A stretch of 64,000 nt of DNA from Humulus lupulus (taxonomy: Eukaryota > Streptophyta > Magnoliopsida > Rosales > Cannabaceae), in contig NC_084793.1 in NCBI RefSeq assembly GCF_963169125.1, positions 213,120,652 to 213,184,651 on the forward strand, given 5' to 3'. Every line of letters starts with the position of its first letter. Position 1 is the first letter of the stretch. Of the stretch, positions 21,696 to 34,002 are shown piece by piece. The position numbers and the translations under genes were made by a program. The notes under the pieces were generated by a model. The model ran no database searches. It was not told the DNA's origin and was given only the letters and a program-made list of their open reading frames with translations.

Positions 21696-23134
21696 ATGGC
21701 TCCTAATACTAGAGCCAGGTCAGGTCGTCAAGTCGATAATGCACAAGATCCAGTAGAGCAACTGGCTATGAATTCGCAAGTTCCACAAGGCCAAGGTCTA
21801 GGTAGAGGCCGAGGCAGAGGTTGAGGCCGAGTGAGGGGCCAACGTCGAGGTCAAGAGGCGAATGAAGGATCTGACCTTGCTGCTCAGATGGAGGAGCTCT
21901 GTAGGGATATGGAAGCTTAGAATGCTCGCATCGAGCAGGGCCATAAGAGGCATGTGGACTTTGATGCCTGCCAAACGGAGATGTTTTAGACATTACTTCA
22001 ACGGCACCCAGCAGCATTGGCTAACAACCAGAACGGACCAGAAGTAGTTGTAGCTGAAGTAATGAACCAGAATCCATCGCCTTGTGGGGCATGGGTCGAA
22101 CCACAAATTGAGGCACCGAGGGTATCCAAAAAGAAACCCATCTCTGAACGGTTTGGTCGCCAAAACCCACCCACCTTGGAAGGTACTGCTGACCCAGTGG
22201 TGGCAGAAGAGTTGATCAACATACTAGAAAAGATCTTCGATTTCATCAAAATTACTGAGCATGAAAAGGTGGTTTGTGAAATTTATATGTTGAGAAAGAT
22301 GCTTGCATCTGGTGGGATACTGCAAAGAAGGGTCATAATGTGGCCGAAATGGAATGGCCAGAATTCCTAGTCTTGTTCAAATCTAAGTATTACAACCATA
22401 CTGTGATTGACCACAAGGTGGTAGAGTTTACGACTCTAAAGCAAGGAAATTTGAGCGTCCATGAATATATCAAGAAGTTTGATCACTTTTGCAGATTCAC
22501 ACCTGATCTGGTTAGTACTAATTCAACCAAAGTATGGAGGTTTATGAGAGGACTTCAAGGAGAGATCAGAAAACTCGTGGACACCGGGAAGACAATCCTG
22601 GAAACATATGCAGAAGCAGTGGAGCAAGCTCTTCGCCAAGAGTCATGGTCTGGGTTGGAAAGGAAGGAACCCCAGAAGTCTGAAGAAAGAAAGTTTACCT
22701 TTGGAAATTCGGGTCAGACCCAAGCTAATCGAAATGGCTCCAAGGGAAGGTTTTTCCCCAGGACCAACCACAATAAAAGGGAATTTTGGAACCCAAGGAG
22801 GCTCTAGGCCGAGAAGCAATGGGAATGACAAGAGAAAAAGGGGACTGTCTAACAGTTAGACTGGGGGTTCCAACAATCAACCCAGGCGCGATTTCGAGTA
22901 CTGGCCTGTTTGTGATAAGTGTGGCCATTAACATCTGGGTGAGTGCAAGGTGAGTACATGTTATGCATGCAAAAAACTAGGGCACCTCGCTAAGAATTGC
23001 CCAAGTCCGAACTGGAAGGGCGACAACAACCAGCAAGAGAATATAGGAGCCTCGCCACGGGTCTACGCTCTTACTCAAGGCAATAAAGAAGTTGGACCAT
23101 CTGAGATGGTGTCAGGTCAGATCTGTATTGCCTA
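21696..23134 (+). pseudogene. gag: Element C gag
   Basis: ATG 21696 begins an Arg/Gly-rich N-terminus (GQGLGRGRGRG), followed by a coiled-coil region and the retrotransposon Gag domain, with RFGRQNPPTLEGTADP (about 22150-22200) and WPEFLVLFKSKYYNH (about 22350-22395). It ends with two CCHC knuckles, CDKCGH...C (22911-22950) and CYACKKLGHLAKNC (22956-23000). In-frame stops occur at about 21823, 21918 and 21988. A shift to another frame covers about 22300-22800 and then reverts. It is the structural capsid/nucleocapsid protein in the family. Confidence 0.85.
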
Positions 23135-24692
23135 AACCTTAGCATATGCATTAATGGACACTAGTGCATCACATTCTTTTGTAGCTGCCTCTTTTGTTGA
23201 AAAATTGAATAGAATTCCTGAACCTATGCCTAGTGTTTGTGGGGTGTCGTTGCCTTCAGGCAAAGATATGTTGGTGCGGTCATGGGTAAGAGTCATACCA
23301 GTTTGGGTAGAGGGACGATAATTGACAGTATACCTATTGATTTTGGACCTACACGAATATGATGTAATATTAGGGATGGACTGATTATCTAAGTATGATG
23401 CCATAGTGAACTGTAAGAAGAGAAGATTGGTTTTTAAACCGACTGGAGAAGAGTCGTTTACATTCCAAGGTGCAGCCAGGGAAAAGAAATTCGCGATGAT
23501 CTCCGCTATGAAGCCGAGGAAGATGTTAGGGGACAGTTGCATGGGAAATCTGGCACACTTCGTGGATAAGGATAAAGAGGGCATGGTACAACTAGCCGAA
23601 GTACCCATCATAAGCAAATATCCTAAAGTATTTATCAATGACCTTCCTGGGCTATCGCCGAAGTGAGAAGTGGTGTTCGAAATAGAAATTATTTATGGGA
23701 CAATGCCCATTTTGAAAGCTCCGTACCGGATGGAACCAGCGGAATTGAAGGAGCTGTAGGCTCAACTGCAAGAGCTATTGGATAAAAAGTTCATAAGACC
23801 AAGCCATTCTCCGTGGAAAGCTCCGATGTTGTTTGTAAAGAAGAAAGACGGCTCCATGAGAATGTGTATAGACTATCGTGAGCTGAAAAAGGTGACGATT
23901 AAGAACCGGTACTCGCTTCCCAGGATCGATGATTTATTTGATCAACTCTAGGGAGCATTGGTATTCTCCAAGATAGATCTCTGATCAGGTTACCATCAGC
24001 TCAGAGTTAAGGAGTCGGACATACCTAAGACAGCGTTTCAGATGCGGTATGGTCACAATGAGTTCGTAGTGATGTCCTTCAGACTCACCAATGCACCCGC
24101 CGCATTCATGGACCTCATGAACCAAGTGTTTAGCAAGTTTCTGGATAAATTCATCATCTTGTTTATTGAAGATATTTTGATATGCTCGATGAACCTTGAG
24201 GAACATGGTGTTCATTTGGAGATGGATCTTCATCGTTTGAAGGAAAAACAACTTTATGCCAAATTCTCCAAGTGTGAATTTCGGCTAGAAAAGGTGAGTT
24301 TCTTGGGCCATGTGGTGTCAGGAGAAGAGATATCCGTGGATCCTACCAAGATAGAGGCAGTAAGTCAGTGGAAACCTCTGAAGAATGCTCAGGAAGTGAT
24401 AAGTTTTCTTAGATTAGAAGGGTATTATAGGCGATTCGAAAAAGGGTTCTTGAAAATAGCTATGCCAATGACTGCTCTTACCTGTAAAAATGCTAAGTGT
24501 GTATGGACCGAATAGTGTGAGAGGAGTTTCCAAGAACTAAAGATGAGGTTGACCATTGGCCCAGTGCTGACTATCCCTAGTGGGACAAAGGGATACGTGA
24601 TCTACAACGATGCCTCAGGACAAGGACTGGGGGCGGTATTGATGCAGCATGGCAAGGTGATAGCTTATGCGTCCCGATAGCTAAAGAGTTAC
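23135..24692 (+). pseudogene. pol: Element C protease and reverse transcriptase
   Basis: The protease motif is altered (MDTSASHSF where DSG-ATHSF is usual), with YDVILGMD at about 23360. The RT core follows: [23 protein letters not shown], then FSKIDL.SGYHQLR (TGA in place of Trp), then the catalytic box [10 protein letters not shown] (24162-24190), where the first Asp of the DD pair is Glu (GAA 24168-24170). It then gives FLGHVVS and the RNase H start NDASGQGLGAVLMQ. Stops at about 23132, 23664, 23757, 23949, 23982, 24513 and 24678 mostly replace Gln or Trp codons. Confidence 0.9.
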
Positions 24693-26483
24693 GACAAAGA
24701 ACTACTCGATGTATGACTTAGAGTTGGTTGCAGTAGTGTTCGCATTAAAAATTTGGAGGCAATATCTCTATGGGATACATTGCGACATTTACACCAACCA
24801 CAAGAACCTCAAGTATTTCTCACCCAAAAGGAATTTAACATGAGGCAGCGCCGGTGGTTAGAATTGTTTAACGATTATGATTGTGATGTTCTATACCATC
24901 TTGGAAAGGCCAATAAGGTGGAAGATGCTCTGAGTCGGCAGTCGATGGCGTACATGATGACAGTGCGAGAAATGCCCTTGGAACTGCAAGGTGACATGTC
25001 TACGTTGGAACTCGAGGTAGTTGTTGGCAAATTAGCAAATCTTTCAGTGCAATCCACCATTATGGAAGCCATACAAGGAGGACAACTTTTGGAACCTTTG
25101 TATGAGTATATCAAACACGAGGTGAGGAAGGATATGCGACCGGGATTCCACATATCAGAAGATGGGGTTTTAGGATTTAAAGGTAGAATTTTTGTTCCCA
25201 AAGATACAGAGATTAAGAACCAAATCTTCTATGAGGCACACAATGCCCCTTACGCAATGCACCCTGGCACCACAAAAATTTACCAGGATTTAAGGAAATA
25301 TTTTTGGTGGCCGAAGATGAAAAAGGAAGTAGCAAAATACAAGGCTCATTACCTCACTTGCCAACAAACCAAGGTGGAGCACCAGCGACCAGCCGGGCTG
25401 CTATAACCGATAGAGATTTCAGAGTGGAAGTGGGAAATGATCATAATGAATTTTTTCACTGGACTGCCAAATACTCCTAAGGGTTATGATACGATATGGG
25501 TTATTGTTGATAGATTGACCAAGTAGGCACATTTCCTACCAATTAAGATAACTTATTCTACGTATAATTTAATAGACTTATACATACCATAGATTGTACG
25601 ACTTCATGGAGTACCTAATTCCATCATTTCAGACCGAGACGGACGTTTCACCTTGACATTTTGGAAAATGATGCAAGAAGGTGTGGGGACTCAACTTAAT
25701 TTTGGCACTGCTTTCCATCCCCAAACAGATAGCCAGAGTGAGCGAACGATCCAAACCCTGGAAGACATGCTGAGAGCCTGTGTACTTGACTTCCAGGGGT
25801 CGTGGAGTGAAAAACTTCCACTGATGGAATTTTATTACAACAATAGCTACCACGACTCTATTAAGATGGCATCGTATGAAGCCATGTGAGGGTGAAACTA
25901 TCGATCCCCGATTCATTGGCACAAAGCTGGTGAAAGAAAATTCTTGGGTACAGAGGAAGTGGACAAAGTTACCGAGGATATCAAGAAGATTCGAGAGAGG
26001 CTGCAGACCTCCATAAATCAACATCGCAAATATGTGGACCAACGCCGAAGACCCTTGGCATTTGAAGTTGGAGATACGATGCCCTTGAAGGTGGCTCTAT
26101 TTAAGGGAGCTCTGCTTTTTGGAAAGAAAAGAAAATTAAGTCCAAGGTATATTGGACCTTTTGAGATAGTGGAGAAAATCAGCATGGTAGCCTACCGACT
26201 AGCTCTCCCACCTGCGTTGGCTTGAGTACATGATGTATTCCATGTATCTATGCTGAGAAAATATGTTGAAGACCCGAGCCATGTACTTAGTTACGAATAG
26301 TTGGAGGTGGATTCGAAACTGTGTTACGAGGAGAAACCGGTGAGGATTCTAGATCATAAGGTTAAGGTGCTGCATAACAAAACAATACCTTTGGTAAAGG
26401 TGCAGTGGTGTAACCATGGGGTAGAAGAAGCAACATGGGAACCCAAAGACTGGATGAGAGAGTTATACCCATAGTTTTTCTAA
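24693..26483 (+). pseudogene. pol: Element C RNase H end, integrase and chromodomain-like tail
   Basis: RNase H end with RRWLELFNDYDCDVLYHLGK and DALSR. The integrase HHCC zinc region (HPGTTKIYQDLRKYFWW ... C) and core follow, with [19 protein letters not shown] and [20 protein letters not shown] (Asp and Glu present). The GPF.IVEKI module comes next, and the end reads KVQW...VEEATWEP, a chromodomain-like tail. One damaged patch in RNase H (about 24700-24760) is out of frame. Stops lie at about 25404, 25525, 25590, 25887, 26223, 26298 and 26472. Confidence 0.9.
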
Positions 26484-27106
26484 GTTTCGAGGATGAAACT
26501 TGTATAAATTTTAGGTATTGTAACGCCTCGCGTTTAGGGCACCGGGTAAACCCTAGTTTGGGTATTTTAATTCCATGTATTATGTATTATGTCAGGAGAG
26601 CATTTTATGTTACAAGAAGTTGTGATGTTTGAATGCTAGCCATGTTGTGGTTAGTGCGGTTTTCTTAGAAATCGAGACCTTTGGTCGTGGACCGGGTTAA
26701 AAACCTTAATCGGGTAAAAACATCTCAGATTTATTTAAATAGGAAATACTATAGCATAAAAATATTAATTTTTTCTGGCGCTAGGACTTTATAGTTGAGT
26801 CAATAAGTTTAAGAAAAATTAATTGACGTTTGAATCTCAATCAACTGGGCTTAAGAATGAGAATTTCTTACTCGAGCCTCTAGGGCATTTTGGTCAATTT
26901 GATAAAATTACCAAAATTATGTGTTATGTGAAAATTTTTATTTTTGGTCACATTTATTTTATTTTAGCTTTGAGATATTTAAAAACTATAGGGTAAAAAT
27001 TTGGTTAAATTTTGAGAGTAAAATTACCAAAGGGCCCTTGAGTGCATTAGAAGTGAGTAAAATGAGCAAGGGCATTACGGTATTTTCCAAGGGAGGAGAG
27101 AGAGAA

Positions 27107-27123
27107 GGGGGGGGGGGGGGGGG
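27107..27123 (+). repeat. G17 homopolymer
   Basis: Seventeen G in a row in the 3' LTR of element C. The partner LTR has a mixed purine run (GAGGGGCGG) at about 15800. Confidence 0.8.
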
Positions 27124-29033
27124 TCAAGGATGTGCCTAGGGCTCTCAAGAGCCTAGGACACCTACCCTAGGAAGTGTAAGAGCCTCACCCACTCATTGGC
27201 TTAACCCTAATCATTTCACTCTTACATAACTAATCATTTTTTTGTAAAATTTCCTTTTCTCTCAAGAAAAAAAAACACTTATTCTATTTCCTCTCTTGTA
27301 AAACTCAGAACCTAGCCCCATCTACTCTCCATTTGCTGTCATTTTCTCTCCATGATCCAAGGACACTATTTCCCCATTGAAGGAGGGAGGAGCTCAAGAG
27401 CACACTAAGAAGGGTAAGTTTCGAACCCTACTCCACTTTTCTCCTCTCTTTCTTTACAAACCCAAAACCCTAAGGGATTATTTTTCATGCATGTGATCTA
27501 ATATTCATGCATGGATTTGATCTTGTGTTCTAGGGTTCAAAAGTTGTCGTTATAGGAGGATCTCAAAGATTTGAAGCTTGTTGATGTTTTAGTGAGAACA
27601 AATTTAAAGATTTTAGAGTTTTGGAAATTTTCCAATCATCTTAATATTCCAACCTAACATATCTTTTTTTTTAAAAAAAAATATGCATGTGAAACCTTGG
27701 GGCTCGGTTTGAGTGTAAGAATGCATGCTGCCAAGTTTTCATGGTCTGACTTCCAACGAGTCAGATCATACCCTAATACCTCTGTTTGTGGAAATAATTT
27801 ATATGTTTGCATAGTTATAGATGAGTACTTGAGTTTAGGCTTTTGAAAATCGAAAAAAATGTGTTTTCAAATCGAAGTTATGAACTTTTTGGCATCTTGA
27901 TGGAATTTGGAAAATTTCTGGGCAGCATGCATTGCCCATATTGTTTTGAATATTGAACACGTTTTACTGAGCCAAAAGCCATGAAATTTGGTAAAATGTT
28001 AGTTTAAATATTTATAAGGATCACAGAAAAAATTTAGAGGAAAATGAATTTTTTTTAAAGTGTAATGGTTTTTCAAAGTTTACCCTAATAATCTGAAAAC
28101 GAAATTTCTCGGCAGCAAACGCTACCCAGATTGTCTTACATTTTTTAATGGCTTCCCCTATCCTAAAAATTATGAAATTTGAGAGAAACTAAATTAGATA
28201 TGATTAAAGATCCTGGCAAAAAAAAACTAGGCTACGATGTAAGAGAAATAATTTTTCTAAGAACCATAAAAATTTGAGAAAAACTCCTGGGCAGCAGGCA
28301 CTGCCCAGATTTCTTTAAATGGTTTAATGGGTTTTGCCTTCCCAAATTTTTTGAAACTTGGTCAGAAATTTTTTAAGATAAGTATTAAGGCCCTGGTAAA
28401 TTTTTAGATTTAAAATATGTCACGGTTTAAAAGTAGTAATTTTTCTAAGTTACCTAAAAGCGGGGAAAAATAGTAATTTCAAAACTTAACAAAAAAATGA
28501 GTTTTGGGAGGTTAGTTCTCCTAACCTAAATTGAATTTTTGACGTGAGATTTCGCCTAGTTCCCGTCATTAGGACACATAATACGTGAACGGGATTTTAA
28601 AGGGTTGTGGTTAGAGAACCTAACATTGAATATGAGCTTAAAAGCATGATTTTTATCACGTTAAAATGAATAGTGAAAAGTTAGGTTCAGAGTTGGAAAT
28701 GAAGTGTTTTTAAAAAATAACTAAAGTTTGGGATATCTAACAAATCCCAAATTAGTTTAAGGTTATTGAGAATTTATTTTACCGTTTTCTAAACTCGGGG
28801 TCCAATTACCCTTTATTTTAAAAAATGACGTAATAGAGATCCAAGGTTATGGATTTAAAGATGGTAAAAATGAGAGTTAGGTTTTATAAAACTGTAAATT
28901 GAAAAGTATTATCATTAATAGATAATAATTTGTAAAAGGTCGAAATGCAGTATTTTTGGGTAAAGAATAGAAAATGGTAAACTTTGTACTTGAGTAGAAA
29001 GTGGGTGGTTTTCTAAGATTAAAAGTTGTTGTA

Positions 29034-29700
29034 AACTTCTTTTATAAGTAACCAAAATACGTGTAATAATTTTCAGAGATTTTTGTAGAGATATATTATT
29101 AAAATGCACAACACGAAAAACATGTTGCAGTAAGAACGATTTTTCTCAGGAAACCATAAATTTATTTAAAGTGGTATATGGTCTTATACACTGTAAAGTG
29201 TATAAGAGAATGTCTGTATAGAGTCTCTAAGAGAACTTTATTTTATGTAGCTATCGTGGAATATTAACTATAAGAATATGCCATAGTTTAATCCGAGTCA
29301 CTGGGTGGTTTCACTACAGTGTTATCTAAGCGTGAAGACTTGCTTCTGGATAGAAGGTTTCCACAAGTCGATTAAAACTTCTTTTATAAGTAACCAAAAT
29401 ATGCTTACCAATATTGAGAGAGTCTTGTAGAGATAGAATATTAAAATGCACAACACAGAAAGCATGTTGCGGTAAGAACGATTTTTCTCAGGAAACCATA
29501 AATTTATTTAAAGCGGTATCTAGTCAGTGTATAAGAGAATGTCTGTATAGAGTCTCTAAGAGAACTTTATTGAATGTAGCTATTGTGGAATATTAACTAT
29601 AAGAATATGCCATAGTTTAATCGAGTCACTATGTGGTTTCACTACAGTGTTATCTAAGCGTGAAGGCTTGCATCTGGATAGAAGGTTTCCACAAGCAAGC
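29034..29700 (+). repeat. 340-bp tandem duplication in element C 3' LTR
   Basis: Units start AACTTCTTTTATAAGTAACC at 29034 and 29376 and both run through CATGTTGC.GTAAGAACGA and TTTCCACAAG. The 5' LTR has a single copy (from 18872), so this arose after or during the last round of transposition. Confidence 0.8.
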
Positions 29701-31055
29701 GCTAAGGAATCTGGGTAAGACAACTTATGATATGTTTGGCTACAACACGTTAATGACTAGTTTAGATAACTAAGTTATTAGCTAATAATTTAAACTAGTC
29801 TTAGAAGGTTTACTGAAGACTGCGGTCCTAGAGGGTTCGCATACTCATGACTAAGGTAAGCATTCCGGCTAGCTACCACGATGACTATAAACTCTGGCTA
29901 GCCACCGAGGGACTAAGTGAGAAATCGGTTCGCCACCAATGACTATGTGACTAAGGTCGGTTGGCCACCGCAATATGTAAGAAGCCCGGCTTAACACCCG
30001 TGACATAAGAGTCTAGTTAAACTTTGGGACACATAAGTAAGTTGATTCTGAGTCTGGCTAGCTACCGTGACAACTATGAACTCTGGCTAGCCACCGGGGA
30101 ACTAAGTGAGAAACTGGTTCGCCACTGATGACTATATGACTAAGGTCGGTTGGCCACCGCAATATGTAAGAAGTCAGGCTTAACACCCGTGACATAAGAG
30201 TCTGGTTAAACTCCGTGACACATAAGAAAGTTAAATCTGGAATCAAATCTCTATGATTAAGAAAGTATGTCAAATTCTTCTAGGAGTCTGGGTAACAGGT
30301 GTAACTATTTTACACCCATCGACGCTATGGTAAGATATGTTAAAATGTACTAAGAGATGTTAAGCTATTCTAAGATATATTAAGCTATGTTGAAGGTTCC
30401 CCCGGAACCCAAAGTATGTATGTTAAGATATGAATGAATAAGTAAGTATGTATGTTAAGATATGACTAAGTAAGTAAGTATGTATGATACCAGTTAAGAC
30501 TGTATACTCTGGGATTTTTTGCGTGCATGTGTACTTTCAGGATACAAATTTTGGTTATGGGTCGTGACCATAAGTTTGCCAGGACAATTGCACGTTCTTA
30601 AATTGTATGTTAGGGTTCGGTTTCATCAGAATCCTATTCTTGGTTGATTATCTGCCTAGTTCCAATTAGTTAAGTTCTTTCTCTATTATGTGGTTATGTT
30701 TGTTAAGTTGTTCTTACTAAGCGGTTCACTTACCTAGTTGCTTCGTGTTGTAGGTAAGCTCGTAGGCAAAGTGGATCAGTGAGCGCTGGAGTTTATCTAT
30801 GAGGATGTACATGTGGACCGACCTTTTGTGAATTTATGTTTTTGGGACTGTAACTCATATGGTAACTAAGAAATTATTTTGGGCTTGTTGAATGTTTTAC
30901 AATTATGACATTGTAATTTTCTTTTAAGTATGCGCACACTTCCGAACTCTTGCATATTTTGAAAAGTTTTTTATATGGATTTTCGGTTACCTTATTTTCG
31001 AAAATGGTTATGTTTTTTTCGCAAATTATGTTAAGAGATTTTATTGGACGTTATA

Positions 31056-31968
31056 GATAAAACCTTATCAGTCTTTGGTATACAAAAGCATAGCTCTTAG
31101 GTAAGTCTACCAACTGCATGTTTGCGTACTATCCTGTATCAAAAATGAATTTTCTTTTATCCCACGTCTCAAAAGTCAAAGCGTTAGTAACGTTTTCAGG
31201 ATAAAGAAAATGTTTGGTTTCAATATCATGGAGAAAATTGGGTGAATGTTTCATTGCAAACATGTTTATGATTTCCTCAACGATTAAGTCTATCACATCA
31301 GTATGATAGCTCTCATTTTTCTTTGGAGTGGTTGGAAGAATTTTTGTATGGGAAAGAGTTTCACTCCAAATGGTAATAACATCATCCTCATCGGGTTTAG
31401 GAATGGGAGTAAATGATGGCGCTATGGTCTCAGGTTAAGATGGTAATTGACTTAGAGTATGTGCATTAATAGCGTTGGTCAATTATGAAAGTTGAGTACT
31501 AGTTTCCCTAAAATCTTCCACAAATTGTCTATTGAACTCTCTTTGCTCCTCTATAAATGTGTGTAAAGTGTCCTCTAAGGAATTCTTATTAGTCCAAGCA
31601 TTATATTGAGGTTCATGAGGGAAGTTAGAAAAGTCGTGCTCAAAATTCATGTGAGGCGGTGCATGGTAGTTGTACTCGGGCTTCCAACTAAAATCTACGA
31701 GGTTGGTCCAACTAGAATTATGATTCCTATGGTCGACTCTTGCAAAGTCACAATAACGTTCATCATAATCTACCTCGGGAACCTCGTAACTTTCTCTATA
31801 AAACTTAGTTTCTAAGACCTCAAGTTCTCAGTACTCTCTTACACTAAGTTTGCATGTACTCCTAAAATGACTAGTACCCTCAGTAGCACTAGAATTATGA
31901 TTGTTTCCAGCTGAAGGATAATACATTGAAAAATATAGCTCGAAACGTTTCTTCTCTTCTTCATTCAT
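31056..31968 (-). pseudogene. Element E ORF: Gag-linker-like protein (main part)
   Basis: Minus-strand ATG at 31968-31966. The frame stays in register for 304 codons with only four stops (31830-31828, 31485-31483, 31437-31435, 31131-31129), then crosses the element C insertion and ends three codons later at TAG 15200-15198. Three of the stops replace likely Gln codons. Residues 75-130 are aromatic and Asn/His-rich. Residues 133-175 look like a coiled coil (SLEDTLHTFIEEQREF) that ends near LSQLPS, which recalls the linker after the capsid part in Athila/Tat Gag. The last 120 residues are unfamiliar. There is no protease, RT or integrase. Confidence 0.6.
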
Positions 31969-32860
31969 TTTTTTTTGTATTTTGTTTTTATGATTTTTTG
32001 TTTGTTTGTTTTACTTGTTTCTAGGTTGATTTGAGGTTTTTAGAACGGTCTCACTTAAGACCCACACTTTATCTAGAACTCCTCGATGTTCATAGATAAT
32101 TGTGGAGGGGTCATAATTCACAGAAACGGTTCTCTTACAACTAAAACTTACTAGAACTCCAAGAGGTTACTAAGTAAGCATGGATGGAACTTTACCAAAT
32201 TGACATTTAAGCAAAAATTGCTTATGTTGACAAAACAAGCTTTGTTTTTATTATTAATATTAATTTTTTTTTGTATTTTATGATTTTTTTTAAAGATTTA
32301 AAACCTAAAAATTAAAAAAATAACTAATAACAAAACAAAAATTAAATAAAGAGAAAAATCTAACAATAGTAAAAAAAAATAATCTAGATGTGGAAAACCA
32401 AAAGAAATAAATTAAAACTAACCTAACAAAATATAAGCAACCAATTTTTTCTTTTTAAAGTTTTGTTTCTTTTACTACTACAATAAAAGAAAATAAATTA
32501 ACAACAGAAAAAAAGCTAAATACACACACAACAAGCTTTTATTTTTACAACAATAATAAATAAAAAGAGAGAAAAAGAAAAAAACTAACAAAAGAAAAAT
32601 AATAACAAAATAAACTAAGAATAAAACTAACAAATCCTAGAAAAGAAAGGATAGCAATTTTTTTTTCTTTTAGCACAACAATGACAAAAAAAAATGAAAA
32701 AATAACTAAAAAGGAACACTAAAAAAATAATGATAGTAATTTTTTTTTAGAGTAGATAAGATAAATCTAAAAAAAAAATCCTAGAAAAATATACACAAAA
32801 ACGATAGAATTACTTACCTCTTTTGAAAAATTTATTGAAAAACTTTTTTTTTCACTATTA
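31969..32860 (-). other. Element E leader
   Basis: Strongly A/T-rich (long A runs on the plus strand, about 32250-32830), without an ORF, between the primer site and the ATG of the E ORF. It acts as the 5' untranslated leader in the minus-strand reading. Confidence 0.55.
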
Positions 32861-32880
32861 CCTCCCTGACAAGGCGCCAA
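32861..32880 (-). other. Primer binding site, element E
   Basis: The minus strand reads TTGGCGCCTTGTCAGGGAGG, a few bases inside the right LTR end (32885). It is close to the TGGCGCCGTTGCCGGGGA sites of Athila/Tat elements. Confidence 0.65.
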
Positions 32881-32884
32881 AATT

Positions 32885-34002
32885 TGATTAATGCCCAAAA
32901 CGTGCATCCATTAAGCGGTGGTTGTAGTATAAATCAGATGATCAATTCCAAAAGGAGGCAAAAAAATAAAGTTTAGAGATAAATAATATGAGGAAAATAG
33001 AATAAGTGATATATATATATATATGTTTGAGATTTAAAGATTATAAATAAAGATAGAATAAAGTGTGATGTAACAATAGGTAACAAGTAGGAAGGATCAA
33101 GAGTCACCAATATGCATACTTATTTACTTGGATCTTTGATTCAAAAAAATTACACAAATGAATAGTTCACATCCCAACTATTCATTTGGAAGATATAACA
33201 TTGAAGCACAAATATATTTCACAAAAATGCATTCAAGTGATTAATATTTTTTAACATGGAATGATGAGATAAATCTTATTAGAAATCTAAAAATGCCATT
33301 ATACCATTGGAAATAATGAAATAAAATATTGGACATAAAACCTAACACATAAATATTACTTTTACTATTTATAAAATACATAGAAAGAACATGACTAATT
33401 CTATATATATTTAACAAAAGTAAATATATATGAATGAGATGGAGAAAATGATAAATATATTATCTATATTATTTTCACTAATTTGATAATACATGGAAAG
33501 TGCTTGACAAAATCTATATACTATTAGTAAACATAAATAAAGATAACAAGATGAAGAAATAGAGATGAAAGAAAATAAATCACTCAAATATATAAACTTT
33601 AAGCACATGGTGAATCAAAAATACCAAACAAAGTCATAGTGCATATAGGATCATCCTAACCTTCCTAAGAAGGTTAGCCTATTATGCTAGACATTCTCAT
33701 AAAATTCTAGAGATAAAATATGAGAAATGAGACTAAAATTTAGTAGAGTATTGCTACCTAAAAATTACATACCAAATGTGAAAGAAGAGTCCCTATTTAT
33801 AGAAGAAGAAAATGACTAAAAGGAAATTAAACTACAAATGAGGTATACAAAATAAATCTGATATATTAAAAATAAAATATGATTTTGAGAAATCAAATCT
33901 TATTATTAATATTAACCTAGCTATTTTAGTGAATGGTCAGCATGCCCCTTTTTCTAAAACAACACAAAAAGTGAGCTTTAAAGCTCAAAATGGAAGGTTC
34001 AA
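32885..34002 (-). repeat. Element E right LTR, broken by element D
   Basis: Begins TGATTAATGCCC and aligns with 12314 onward through AAAGCTCAAAATGGA. It stops at TTCAA (33998-34002), where element D starts. The matching point in the left LTR is intact, which fixes the insertion site. It has the TATA box on the minus strand (33802-33794) and the same hairpin (33656-33677). Confidence 0.85.

Larger units (their letters stand above)
15214..31055 (+). mobile_element. Element C, Ty3/gypsy chromovirus with very long LTRs
   Basis: 15.8 kb. LTRs at 15214-20540 and 26519-31055, a tRNA-Met-like primer site, an extra gag-like ORF (20696-21358), then gag-PR-RT-RH-IN with a C-terminal chromodomain-like tail (21696-26483). 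RT before integrase marks Ty3/gypsy; the chromodomain tail and a tRNA-Met primer suggest the Tekay/Del chromovirus group. It has a perfect 5-bp TSD (GATAA) inside the last codons of the element E ORF. The many stops, some frameshifts and an altered RT catalytic box make it inactive. Confidence 0.93.
26519..31055 (+). repeat. Element C 3' LTR (4.5 kb)
   Basis: Starts TGTAACGCC and ends GACGTTATA, with the terminal CA mutated to TA. Compared with the 5' LTR it lacks about 240 bp near 27713 (short GTGTA homology at the break) and about 970 bp near 29030. It has gained a tandem duplication of about 340 bp (29034-29700) and a 17-base G run (27107-27123). It is flanked by GATAA. No gene. Confidence 0.92.
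12314..34002 (-). mobile_element. Element E, non-autonomous gypsy-type LTR element
   Basis: Two copies of one LTR (12314-13943 and 32885 onward) with terminal inverted repeat TGATTAATGC / GCATTAATCA flank an internal region that has one ORF and no pol. The minus-strand order is LTR (right), primer site TGGCGCC.TTGTCAGGG (32880-32861), AT-rich leader, ORF of about 307 codons (31968 down to 15198), 3' UTR, polypurine-like tract and LTR (left). The primer site recalls the Athila/Tat group of Ty3/gypsy (TGGCGCCGTTGCCGGGGA). Element C sits in the ORF. Element D breaks the right LTR at 34003, and the last 0.5 kb or so of that LTR must lie beyond the window. Confidence 0.8.
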
